A stretch of 64,000 bases of DNA from Cyanophora paradoxa (lineage: Eukaryota > Glaucocystophyceae > Cyanophorales > Cyanophoraceae), in the NCBI GenBank assembly GCA_004431415.1, contig QPMI01000409.1, forward strand, positions 310,001-374,000, given 5' to 3'. Of the stretch, positions 10,683-21,223 are shown in pieces. Under the pieces are notes generated by a model. That model saw nothing but the letters and a program-made list of their open reading frames with translations, did no database searches and was not told the DNA's origin. A program made the position numbers and the translations under genes. Each line of letters begins with the position of its first letter. The stretch's first letter is position 1.

Positions 10683-11119
10683 AAGATCGTCTATAGAGGC
10701 GCGCAGCAGTGCCGCGGCGGCACTTATTCTAAGCTGCAAGCGATGCCCAGTGAATGATCATGAGTGATATATGAGGCTTCTTGAGTGGTAATATGCAGTA
10801 TACATGCTGTCATTAAGTGGTTATGGATTCACCCTCCGAGGTCAGTTTTCATGATGACGGAGTTGGGGTAAGGTACAATTCACAAGTTTGACACCTCATC
10901 CGACGTTTCAAGTTTCGGGGGCCTCTTACAGGATAGGTTAATTTGCGAGCCCCGACCTTCGGATATATCCTGAAAGCCCTTTTTATCGCCGTTCTCATGA
11001 TGCCCTCCGATCTAATATACCTCCTCTCCATCAAGAGATATTCATTTCAAAACGAAAATACTGTTAATGGCACATGGTGCCCTGGTCTCCCTCTGGCCAT
11101 CCCCCTAGCGCCCGGGGCC

Positions 11120-11367
11120 CCCGAGTCATCTTATAGATTCTGAATCCCTGTTTAAAAGGTGTTGTTTTTCAGTGCTCCGATGAAGGCGCGGGGCCCGCCC
11201 CGGGGAGAACGGGTGCGGTTCCGAGGGCCCATCCCCTCATGTGCCCCCCGCACTCCTCGAGGCCGGCCTCGTGCCCAGCACCCGGCGCCCCCAGCTCATC
11301 TTATAGATTCTGAATCCCTGTATAATACATGCTGTTTCCCAGTGCTTCGATGCAGGCGCGGGGCCGC
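11120..11367 (+). repeat. direct repeat around TCTTATAGATTCTGAATCCC
   Basis: Two ~75-bp copies (about 11120-11196 and 11288-11365) share CATCTTATAGATTCTGAATC, a pyrimidine tract ending in CAGTGCT and CGATG-AGGCGCGGGGC. The AT-richer 10745-11160 stretch before them has no recognisable gene. Confidence 0.75.
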
Positions 11368-11559
11368 GGGGCGTGCCGCTGCGCCGCCCGCCGCGCCGCT
11401 CGCCGCCGCGCCGCACGCCGCGCCGCCCGCCCGCTGCGCCGTCTGCCGTCCGCTGCCCGCCTTCCGCCCTGCTTGTAGAAGATCCCTGCGCCCGCCCCGC
11501 CTTGCAGCCTCAGCCGGCGCCGCTCGCCCGGGGCGGGGCGGGGGGCGGGGGGCGGGGCG

Positions 11560-11829
11560 GGCCCTTGTCAAAGACGCAGTGGGAGGAGCGGGAGCGGTAC
11601 GGCAGGCACCGCCCGTCTGCCACCAGAAAGTCTGCCGCCCCGTCGCCCCGGGGGCGGGGGGGGGGGGGGGGGGGGTACCGTGCTCGGCCGGGACGGCGGC
11701 CTCGGGGGAGCCCGGGGAAGCGGCCCGCGCGGCGAGGAAGGGCGGCCCAATGCAGTACCAGTCGAACGGCGTTGCCGTGCTCCGGTAGTGCCCCTCCCAG
11801 TCCGGCACTCGTCTGCGGCGCCGCGTCAA
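11560..11829 (-). pseudogene. METTL13/EEF1A-methyltransferase-like fragment
   Basis: On the minus strand an exon reads PDWEGHYRSTATPFDWYCIG, like the substrate-side entry motif (W-x2-Y-x5-PFDWY) of this methyltransferase family. A second exon reads LVADGRCLPYRSRSSHCVFD followed by KG, matching the family's D-x3-LP-x5-S-x3-VxDKG segment. The intron between them begins GTACCCC and is mostly poly-C. The SAM-binding motif I that should lie between the two exons is missing, so this looks like a broken or captured copy. Downstream sequence does not continue the family. It lies within the candidate transposon. Confidence 0.45.
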
Positions 11830-12016
11830 GGCGGCGGGGCGGGCCGGGGCGGGGCGCGGGGCGGGCCCTGGGGGAAGTCGGGCATCGGGGTGAGCTCGCC
11901 CCGCAGGAGGGGTGCGCCACCGTGAACGCCCGCCTGCGCCCCCGTCAAACGAGCCGCCCGGCGCGCCTGCCCGCGGCCCCGGTCGGCCCCGGGGCGGGGC
12001 GGGGCGGGGCGGGGCG

Positions 12017-13130
12017 GGCGCGCTTGTAGTGCTGCGTGGAGGAGGCGGCGAGGACGCACTGGAAGGCGATGCGGAAGAGGTTCTTCATCACGAAGCCCGG
12101 CGCCTCCTCCTGCGCCGGCGTCGGCGAGGCGGAGGCGGGGGCGGGCCGGCCGGCGATCGGCGCACGGGGGGGAGGGGCTCGTCAATCACGCCCATCTCGT
12201 AGAGCAGCGCCGTCCCCAGGCCCTGCGAGCGCGCGTCGAGAATTTGCGGTGCGGGGCCAAGCGCGCCGCACGCCGAGCCGGAGGCGGCGGCGGCGAGCGC
12301 ACCGTCGCGAGGTCGGGCTCGGCGCGGATGTGCTTCTCGGCCTCTTGCCTGTTCCGCCATGTCCACAGATGTGGGAACACCCAGACGCTCTCGCCCGCAG
12401 GAGGGGCTCCTCCCTGGGGGCGGCCCGCAGCAGGTGCGCCACCGTGAACGCCCGCCTGCGCCCCCGTCACCCGCACCGCCCGGCTCGCCCCGCGCAGGCC
12501 CGGGCCCGCACCCGCGCCGACGTCCACGAAGATCTGAGGCGGGGCCCGGGGCGCGTCAGGCGAGGGCCGGGGCCGGGGCCGGGGCCGGGCCGGGGCGGGG
12601 CGCCTTGCAGGCGAGGTGGGGCTCCCTGTGCTCGCCGGCGTACTCCAGGCACGTCGCCACGTCCGACATCAGGAAGCTGCCGCCTCGTCAGGCGCCGCCC
12701 CGGGCCGGCGGGGCGGGCGGGGCGGGGCGGGCGCGCTTGTAGTGCTGCGTGGAGGAGGCGGCGAGGACGCACTGGAAGGCGATGCGGAAGAGGTTCTTCA
12801 GCACGAAGCCCGGCGCCTCCTCCTGCGCCGGCGTCGGCGAGGCGGAGGCGGGGGCGGGCCGGCCGGCGATCGGCGCACGGGGGGGAGGGGCTCGTCAATC
12901 ACGCCCATCTCGTAGAGCAGCGCCGTCCCCAGGCCCTGCGAGCGCGCGTCGAGAATTTGCGGTGCGGGGCCAAGCGCGCCGCACGCCGAGCCGGAGGCGG
13001 CGGCGGCGGCGAGCGCGCCATCGCCATGCGCACCGAGCGCACCGACGGTGTCCACAGATGGGGGAACACCCAAACGCTCTCGCTCAATGGAACGAGGTCC
13101 CGCGCGGCGACGACGCTGCGGCGGCGGTAA
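12017..13130 (-). CDS. unrecognised minus-strand exons, partly duplicated
   Basis: Exon-like islands on the minus strand read ILDARSQGLGTALLYEMGVI, FVLKNLFRIAFQCVLAASST, FLMSDVATCLEYAGEHREPH, IFVDVGAGAG, ESVWVFPHLWT and RNRQEAEKHIRAEPDLAT. Very GC-rich gaps separate them, several starting with GC rather than GT. The first two islands occur twice, at about 12020-12280 and 12735-13000, with one conservative change (VLKNLF / VMKNLF), so a cassette of roughly 290 bp has been duplicated in tandem. IFVDVGAGAG resembles a nucleotide- or SAM-binding turn. I cannot name the family or prove one continuous transcript. Confidence 0.35.
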
Positions 13131-13761
13131 GCGTGGCACTACGCGGCGGCGGCGGCGGAGCGCACTACGCGCGTGCGATCTGGTGGTCCTCTCGCGAGCG
13201 CAGGTTGAAGTCGTCCGACGGTCGGCGGTGCTGTACTGCGGCAGGCGCAGCTTCCGCGCCGGTGGAGGACGGCCATAGAGCTAGTGCACTGGCCGCTAGC
13301 CATAGCTATATGACGACTCCAGCCGAGCGCCATAGCTATATGACGACTCCGGAAGCTCGGCCGCACGCTTGTTCGGCCGCACGACTCCGGTACCCCGTAC
13401 CCCTGCGCTGTTGTGGCCGCCCAAATCCCGCTCCTGTGCTTCGGCGAGCGCGCCGAGTGCGCATATCGGCTGAAACTTGCTTCTAATAGCTGCAAAGAGC
13501 TTATCGAACGCCCGCCCGTCACCTCGCGGCCGCGGATGCGCCTGGTGTGCGGGTGCGCGGGCGGGCCGGAGCCAGTGCGAACGACTTCTAACCGCTGCGC
13601 CTCTATCTTCGGTGCTGCTGTCGCCCCGGCTGTGCGCCTCTAAGCGACGATGGTACTGTCACTGACCGCGACCCAGGCGGAGCGGGACACCGGCCGATGA
13701 ACTGCACTCTACGCCCAGTGGGCCAATTCTGTGCGCGGGCGCGATGCTCCCCGCACGCCCT

Positions 13762-13846
13762 GCACCGCGCCATCACTACTGATAACCCACCCCTTCGGAA
13801 TTGAACAATCCTGGGGGGTATAGAATGCGCTCAGTGGTCCCTCACA
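13762..13846 (-). repeat. right terminal inverted repeat
   Basis: Read on the minus strand it begins TGTGAGGGACC and then follows the left repeat block by block. Directly followed by CACGCG, the second half of the target duplication. Confidence 0.75.
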
Positions 13847-14365
13847 CACGCGCACGGAATTGGTGTTGCGTGTTGCGTGCAATCATTGAATGTGACTCAG
13901 TGAGGACCGGGGATGATTCGGGGAATCACCAGCCTCTCGCGAGCCTCGGAGATCTAGATGCCCTAATGGTAGAACCTGCCAGGCTGCCAGGCTGCAGCTG
14001 CCGCCTCAGGCCGGGCCTTAAAGCTTGATCATGACTCAGTACTAGTGACACTAGTACTGTACATGTGACACCCCTTCCGAAGTTCGACGTTGGTTCGACT
14101 CCAGCCGCGGCTGGCATGGGTCCGGGTCGCAACGCGTCCATAACAGCATGTAAATGTGATACGTACGTACTCTGGATCCGGTCCGGATCGATAGATATCC
14201 CCGGACCGAAATCAGAAGAGACGTCCCACCGAAGATCTAGAGCAGAGCGAGCTCTCGCTGCGGGAACGTACCCACGTGCACGGCCAGGAGCTCGAGCCGA
14301 ACGCGGATCGCCCCCCCGGCCCTCCGGTCCGGTCCCTCCTCCTTCCCCACCGCCCGCCTCCGGAT

Positions 14366-14397
<32 letters not shown>

Positions 14398-15573
14398 CCT
14401 CGATCCGGGCACACGAGCCTGCACGCAAGCTTGCTAATGTCGTATTGCACCTGCTAATGTCGTATTCAATGATTCGAAGCTTCATGATCGAGCAAGCACG
14501 AGCCTGCACACACGTGCGGGAAGCTGGTCATGCAGTACCTACAGTACCGGAAGAGTGCCAGCGAGCCAGCTGAAAGATCTAGAGGTGGAGCACCAAGCAG
14601 GAGCGCCTGGACCGAGGCCAGGGCGAAGAGGATCCGGAGCTGGTGAGGACGCACGCCCTACGTATACGTATACGTATACAGCGCGGCTCGGGGCGACTCG
14701 CGCCCGCCAGCTGCAGCCGCGATGCAAACGCTTCAGACGCGGGCGTCGCGGGCTTCTCGCACACAGGGATAATGGAAGACGTGCGCGAGGCTTAGGCAAT
14801 TTTCGTGGCGTTCCCTGGCCATGGCCTGCGAGGGCGTTAGACCGTCGGACCATGGCCATGGAATGGCGTGCGTGCGCTCTCGACGCGGGCGGGGCGGGCT
14901 TCGCGCACACAGGGATAATGGAAGACGTGCGCGAGACCGGGGAGATTTCCGTGGCGTTCCCTGGCCTGCGAGGGCGTTAGACCATGGGGCGTGCGCTCTC
15001 GGCGCGGGCGGCGCGGGCTTCGCGCACACAGTCATGATGGAAGACGTGCGCAAGACCGGGGAGAATTCCGTGGCGTTCCCTGGCCTGCGAGGGCGTCAGA
15101 CCATGGGGCGTGCGCTCTCGACGCGGGCGGCGCGGGCTTCGCGCACACAGGGATGATGAAAGACGTGCGCGAGACCGGGGAGATTCCCGTGGCGTTCCCT
15201 GGCCTGCGAGGGCGTTAGACTATGGCGGCGTTAGACTTTGGTGGCGTGCGCTCTAGACGCGGTCGGCGCGGGCTTCGCGCACACGGGGAGATATGCGTGC
15301 GCGGTACAGATTTACAGAAATTTTCTAAAGCGCTCGCGCGAACGCCATAAGCGCTCGGACGAATGCGAAAATGTGGACGGAAGACTGCGCGTCTCGCTCC
15401 GCGTGCGGTGAAAGCGGAGAAGAATGCGCGCAAATTTTTGACAGGTCGACGCTTCGCGCGCCGCGCGGCTCGCTGCGCAACGAGAACGACGACAGAGCGA
15501 GAACGAGACGATAACGAGACCGTGGGGCGAGAAGCGCTCGCCCGAAGAACGAGAATGGGGCGGAAGGACCACC
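13847..15573 (+). repeat. array unit 1, right part
   Basis: Resumes the unit after the insert with CGCACGGAATTGGTGTTGCG. It carries a poly-C run near 14368-14394, ACGTATACGTATACG near 14660 and the ~120-bp subrepeats. Confidence 0.9.
14730..15290 (+). repeat. ~120-bp subrepeats, five copies
   Basis: Each copy contains CGCGGGCTTCGCGCACACAG, GGAAGACGTGCGCGAG and GGCGTTCCCTGGCC. The same cluster recurs at about 17345-17905 and 19967-20527 in units 2 and 3. Confidence 0.88.
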
Positions 15574-18188
15574 TGTCACCCTCGCCCGCGCCCGGCGACC
15601 CGCCTGAGCCGCAGCTGGCCAGACGCAACCTTCACCTGCACTTGAAGCTTGAGCATGGAGCGCGATGCCGCTCTGGCGAGGAGTCTCGGAGCACTCTGCC
15701 CTCGAAGGAACGCCACTTGTGACCCGGCGTGGTCAACGCTCCCTGGAGCGAGCAGCGCTAGCGTGAGCTTGGTACTCCATGGTGCCTACTGCGGCATGCT
15801 GCGCCTCGCGGCGCGCGTGCCGGCGGCGGCGGGACGCGGACGGTAACGTCCAGTACCCCGATAGCCCTATATATACCCGCCGAAAATCTCCCTTAGCAGA
15901 AAAAAAACCTCCCTAATGGTGTAGAGGTCAGCATACCGCGCTTTCACCGCGGCGACCCGGGTTCGAACTTCGTGATAATTTACTATACCCCCTCTTTCGT
16001 GCTATGGTATACCCTCGGCGCGCGTGGGCCCCGTACCTATACCCCCTCCCCTCCTCCCTTCTTTGATTTAATTTCGGATCCGAGTTCCTGCACACGTCTT
16101 CGACTTCCCCAACTGGGTGACATGCATTCCCCCCCTCCCCCCCTCCCCCCCTCCTCCCCGCCCCCCCCCCCTCCCTCCCGGTGATCATGAGGCTCTCCCC
16201 CGGCCCTCTGCCCCCTCCGATCTGCTAGCTGCATTGCTAGCTGCCCGACCTCATGATCACTATCGAGATTTCAGCTGCATTGCTGCTAGGCTATCACGTG
16301 CACCTATATATAGCTAAGCCTGTCCGATGGTCAGGCATCGCTATTACTTGGGCGCGTCCGCATATGCATATATATAGGCAGCTGCAGTTGTGAGGTTAAC
16401 GTTGTGAGTTGTGAGGTGAAATGCCACAGTGCAGCAATATTAATGCGTATGGAACCACGCGCACGGAATTGGTGTTGCGTGTCACACACACAGTGTTGCG
16501 TGCAATGTGACTCAGTGAGGACCGGGGATGATTCGGGGAATCACCAGCCTCTCGCGAGCCTCGGAGATCTAGATGCCCTAATGGTAGAACCTGCCAGGCT
16601 GCCAGCTGCAGGCTGCAGCTGCCGCCTCAGGCCGGGCCTTAAAGCTTGATCATGACTCAGTACTAGTGACACTAGTACTGTACATGTGACACCCCTTCCG
16701 AAGTTCGACGTTGGTTCGACTCCAGCCGCGGCTGGCATGGGTCCGGGTCGCAACGCGTCCATAACAGCATGTAAATGTGATACGTACGTACTCTGGATCC
16801 GGTCCGGATCGATAGATATCCCCGGACCGAAATCAGAAGAGACGTCCCACCGAAGATCTAGAGCAGAGCGAGCTCTCGCTGCGGGAACGTACCCACGTGC
16901 ACGGCCAGGAGCTCGAGCCGAACGCGGATCGCCCCCCCGGCCCTCCGGTCCGGTCCCCTCCTCCTTCCCCCACCGCCCCGCCTCCGGATCCCCCCCCCCC
17001 CCCCCCCCCCCCCTCGATCCGGGCACACGAGCCTGCACGCAAGCTTGCTAATGTCGTATTGCACCTGCTAATGTCGTATTCAATGATTCGAAGCTTCATG
17101 ATCGAGCAAGCACGAGCCTGCACACACGTGCGGGAAGCTGGTCATGCAGTACCTACAGTACCGGAAGAGTGCCAGCGAGCCAGCTGAAAGATCTAGAGGT
17201 GGAGCACCAAGCAGGAGCGCCTGGACCGAGGCCAGGGCGAAGAGGATCCGGAGCTGGTGAGGACGCACGCCCTACGTATACGTATACGTATACAGCGCGG
17301 CTCGGGGCGACTCGCGCCCGCCAGCTGCAGCCGCGATGCAAACGCTTCAGACGCGGGCGTCGCGGGCTTCTCGCACACAGGGATAATGGAAGACGTGCGC
17401 GAGGCTTAGGCAATTTTCGTGGCGTTCCCTGGCCATGGCCTGCGAGGGCGTTAGACCGTCGGACCATGGCCATGGAATGGCGTGCGTGCGCTCTCGACGC
17501 GGGCGGGGCGGGCTTCGCGCACACAGGGATAATGGAAGACGTGCGCGAGACCGGGGAGATTTCCGTGGCGTTCCCTGGCCTGCGAGGGCGTTAGACCATG
17601 GGGCGTGCGCTCTCGGCGCGGGCGGCGCGGGCTTCGCGCACACAGTCATGATGGAAGACGTGCGCGAGACCGGGGAGAATTCCGTGGCGTTCCCTGGCCT
17701 GCGAGGGCGTCAGACCATGGGGCGTGCGCTCTCGACGCGGGCGGCGCGGGCTTCGCGCACACAGGGATGATGAAAGACGTGCGCGAGACCGGGGAGATTC
17801 CCGTGGCGTTCCCTGGCCTGCGAGGGCGTTAGACTATGGCGGCGTTAGACTTTGGTGGCGTGCGCTCTAGACGCGGTCGGCGCGGGCTTCGCGCACACGG
17901 GGAGATATGCGTGCGCGGTACAGATTTACAGAAATTTTCTAAAGCGCTCGCGCGAACGCCATAAGCGCTCGGACGAATGCGAAAATGTGGACGGAAGACT
18001 GCGCGTCTCGCTCCGCGTGCGGTGAAAGCGGAGAAGAATGCGCGCAAATTTTTGACAGGTCGACGCTTCGCGCGCCGCGCGGCTCGCTGCGCAACGAGAA
18101 CGACGACAGAGCGAGAACGAGACGATAACGAGACCGTGGGGGCGAGAAGCGCTCGCCCGAAGAACGAGAATGGGGCGGAAGGACCACC
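15574..18188 (+). repeat. array unit 2
   Basis: Complete uninterrupted 2615-bp unit. It shows the empty insertion site at about 16450-16462. Confidence 0.92.
15910..15968 (+). pseudogene. truncated tRNA-Glu(UUC), array unit 2
   Basis: Same 59-base truncation and same break after GGTTCGAAC as in unit 1. Confidence 0.9.
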
Positions 18189-20810
18189 TGTCACCCTCGC
18201 CCGCGCCCGGCGACCCGCCTGAGCCGCAGCTGGCCAGACGCAACCTTCACCTGCACTTGAAGCTTGAGCATGGAGCGCGATGCCGCTCTGGCGAGGAGTC
18301 TCGGAGCACTCTGCCCTCGAAGGAACGCCACTTGTGACCCGGCGTGGTCAACGCTCCCTGGAGCGAGCAGCGCTAGCGTGAGCTTGGTACTCCATGGTGC
18401 CTACTGCGGCATGCTGCGCCTCGCGGCGCGCGTGCCGGCGGCGGCGGGACGCGGACGGTAACGTCCAGTACCCCCGATAGCCCTATATATACCCGCCGAA
18501 AATCTCCCTTAGCAGAAAAAAAACCTCCCTAATGGTGTAGAGGTCAGCATACCGCGCTTTCACCGCGGCGACCCGGGTTCGAACTTCGTGATAATTTACT
18601 ATACCCCTCTTTCGTGCTATGGTATACCCTCGGCGCGCGTGGGCCCCGTACCTATACCCCCTCCCCTCCTCCTTCTTTGATTTAATTTCGGATCCGAGTT
18701 CCTGCACACGTCTTCGACTTCCCCAACTGGGTGACATGCATTCCCCCCCCTCCCCCCCTCCCCCCCCCTCCCTCCCCGCCCCCCCCCTCCCTCCCGGTGA
18801 TCATGAGGCTCTCCCCCGGCCCTCTGCCCCCTCCGATCTGCTAGCTGCATTGCTAGCTGCCCGACCTCATGATCACTATCGAGATTTCAGCTGCATTGCT
18901 GCTAGGCTATCACGTGCACCTATATATAGCTAAGCCTGTCCGATGGTACCGGTCAGGCATCGCTATTACTTGGGCGCGTCCGCATATGCATATATATAGG
19001 CAGCTGCAGTTGTGAGGTTAACGTTGTGAGTTGTGAGGTGAAATGCCACAGTGCAGCAATATTAATGCGTATGGAACCACGCGCACGGAATTGGTGTTGC
19101 GTGTCACACACACAGTGTTGCGTGCAATGTGACTCAGTGAGGACCGGGGATGATTCGGGGAATCACCAGCCTCTCGCGAGCCTCGGAGATCTAGATGCCC
19201 TAATGGTAGAACCTGCCAGGCTGCCAGCTGCAGGCTGCAGCTGCCGCCTCAGGCCGGGCCTTAAAGCTTGATCATGACTCAGTACTAGTGACACTAGTAC
19301 TGTACATGTGACACCCCTTCCGAAGTTCGACGTTGGTTCGACTCCAGCCGCGGCTGGCATGGGTCCGGGTCGCAACGCGTCCATAACAGCATGTAAATGT
19401 GATACGTACGTACTCTGGATCCGGTCCGGATCGATAGATATCCCCGGACCGAAATCAGAAGAGACGTCCCACCGAAGATCTAGAGCAGAGCGAGCTCTCG
19501 CTGCGGGAACGTACCCACGTGCACGGCCAGGAGCTCGAGCCGAACGCGGATCGCCCCCCCGGCCCTCCGGTCCGGTCCCTCCTCCTTCCCCACCGCCCCG
19601 CCTCCGGATCCCCCCCCCCCCCCCCCCCCCCCCCCTCGATCCGGGCACACGAGCCTGCACGCAAGCTTGCTAATGTCGTATTGCACCTGCTAATGTCGTA
19701 TTCAATGATTCGAAGCTTCATGATCGAGCAAGCACGAGCCTGCACACACGTGCGGGAAGCTGGTCATGCAGTACCTACAGTACCGGAAGAGTGCCAGCGA
19801 GCCAGCTGAAAGATCTAGAGGTGGAGCACCAAGCAGGAGCGCCTGGACCGAGGCCAGGGCGAAGAGGATCCGGAGCTGGTGAGGACGCACGCCCTACGTA
19901 TACGTATACGTATACAGCGCGGCTCGGGGCGACTCGCGCCCGCCAGCTGCAGCCGCGATGCAAACGCTTCAGACGCGGGCGTCGCGGGCTTCTCGCACAC
20001 AGGGATAATGGAAGACGTGCGCGAGGCTTAGGCAATTTTCGTGGCGTTCCCTGGCCATGGCCTGCGAGGGCGTTAGACCGTCGGACCATGGCCATGGAAT
20101 GGCGTGCGTGCGCTCTCGACGCGGGCGGGGCGGGCTTCGCGCACACAGGGATAATGGAAGACGTGCGCGAGACCGGGGAGATTTCCGTGGCGTTCCCTGG
20201 CCTGCGAGGGCGTTAGACCATGGGGCGTGCGCTCTCGGCGCGGGCGGCGCGGGCTTCGCGCACACAGTCATGATGGAAGACGTGCGCGAGACCGGGGAGA
20301 ATTCCGTGGCGTTCCCTGGCCTGCGAGGGCGTCAGACCATGGGGCGTGCGCTCTCGACGCGGGCGGCGCGGGCTTCGCGCACACAGGGATGATGAAAGAC
20401 GTGCGCGAGACCGGGGAGATTCCCGTGGCGTTCCCTGGCCTGCGAGGGCGTTAGACTATGGCGGCGTTAGACTTTGGTGGCGTGCGCTCTAGACGCGGTC
20501 GGCGCGGGCTTCGCGCACACGGGGAGATATGCGTGCGCGGTACAGATTTACAGAAATTTTCTAAAGCGCTCGCGCGAACGCCATAAGCGCTCGGACGAAT
20601 GCGAAAATGTGGACGGAAGACTGCGCGTCTCGCTCCGCGTGCGGTGAAAGCGGAGAAGAATGCGCGCAAATTTTTGACAGGTCGACGCTTCGCGCGCCGC
20701 GCGGCTCGCTGCGCAACGAGAACGACGACAGAGCGAGAACGAGACGATAACGAGACCGTGGGGGCGAGAAGCGCTCGCCCGAAGAACGAGAATGGGGCGG
20801 AAGGACCACC
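18189..20810 (+). repeat. array unit 3
   Basis: Complete 2622-bp unit, nearly identical to unit 2. It has a small GGTACC insertion near 18946 and different poly-C lengths. Confidence 0.92.
18526..18584 (+). pseudogene. truncated tRNA-Glu(UUC), array unit 3
   Basis: Identical truncation to the other array copies. Confidence 0.9.
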
Positions 20811-21223
20811 TGTCACCCTCGCCCGCGCCCGGCGACCCGCCTGAGCCGCAGCTGGCCAGACGCAACCTTCACCTGCACTTGAAGCTTGAGCATGGAGCGC
20901 GATGCCGCTCTGGCGAGGAGTCTCGGAGCACTCTGCCCTCGAAGGAACGCCACTTGTGACCCGGCGTGGTCAACGCTCCCTGGAGCGAGCAGCGCTAGCG
21001 TGAGCTTGGTACTCCATGGTGCCTACTGCGGCATGCTGCGCCTCGCGGCGCGCGTGCCGGCGGCGGCGGGACGCGGACGGTAACGTCCAGTACCCCCGAT
21101 AGCCCTATATATATATACCCGCCGAAAATCTCCCTTAGCAGAAAACTCCCTAATGGTGTAGAGGTCAGCATACCGCGCTTTCACCGCGGCGACCCGGGTT
21201 CGAACTTCGTGATAATTTACTAT
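20811..21223 (+). repeat. array unit 4, partial
   Basis: Only the first ~413 bp of the unit, ending just after the truncated tRNA at TTTACTAT. Sequence then changes to unrelated DNA, marking the array's right end. Confidence 0.88.
21147..21205 (+). pseudogene. truncated tRNA-Glu(UUC), array unit 4
   Basis: Fourth truncated copy. The upstream TATATATATA is two bases longer and the A-run before the tRNA is shorter than in other units. Confidence 0.9.

Larger units (their letters stand above)
8739..13846. mobile_element. candidate DNA transposon with terminal inverted repeats inserted in array unit 1
   Basis: Units 2 and 3 show the empty site ACCACGCGCACGG. In unit 1 this is opened into ACCACGCG, then 5108 bp, then CACGCGCACGG, giving a 6-bp duplication CACGCG at 8733-8738 and 13847-13852. 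The ends are inverted repeats of about 85 bp sharing the ordered blocks AGGGAC, AGCGCATTCTA, CCCCC, ATTGTTCAATT, CAGTA and TGATGGCG. Inside are a short exon-like frame, several tandem repeats, a methyltransferase fragment and a duplicated exon cassette. I see no transposase, so it is either non-autonomous with cargo or encodes an enzyme I do not recognise. Superfamily not assigned. Confidence 0.75.
7849..21223 (+). repeat. tandem array of a 2.6-kb unit (three units plus a partial fourth)
   Basis: The unit runs from TCACCCTCGCCC through GCGTGAGCTTGGTACTCCA, a TATATATA, a truncated tRNA-Glu, poly-C runs, GATCATGAGGCTCTCCC, a CTGCCGCCTCAGGCCGGG block, ACGTATACGTATACG and a set of ~120-bp subrepeats, ending at GGCGGAAGGACCACC. 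Repeat starts are at 7849, 15574, 18189 and 20811, with periods of 2615 and 2622 bp for the uninterrupted units. Unit 1 has the same content once the 5108-bp insert at 8739-13846 is removed (890 + 1727 bp). Units 2 and 3 are almost identical apart from poly-C length. Reading frames in the array repeat with the unit and show no recognisable domain. Confidence 0.93.

Noticed and set aside
14555-20216. 141-codon frames repeated in each array unit
   Set aside because: They recur only because the unit repeats. No domain, and small units inside them are repeats themselves.
7849-21223. CRISPR-like array
   Set aside because: Repeats are kilobase-sized or contiguous minisatellites without unique spacers, in a eukaryotic genome.
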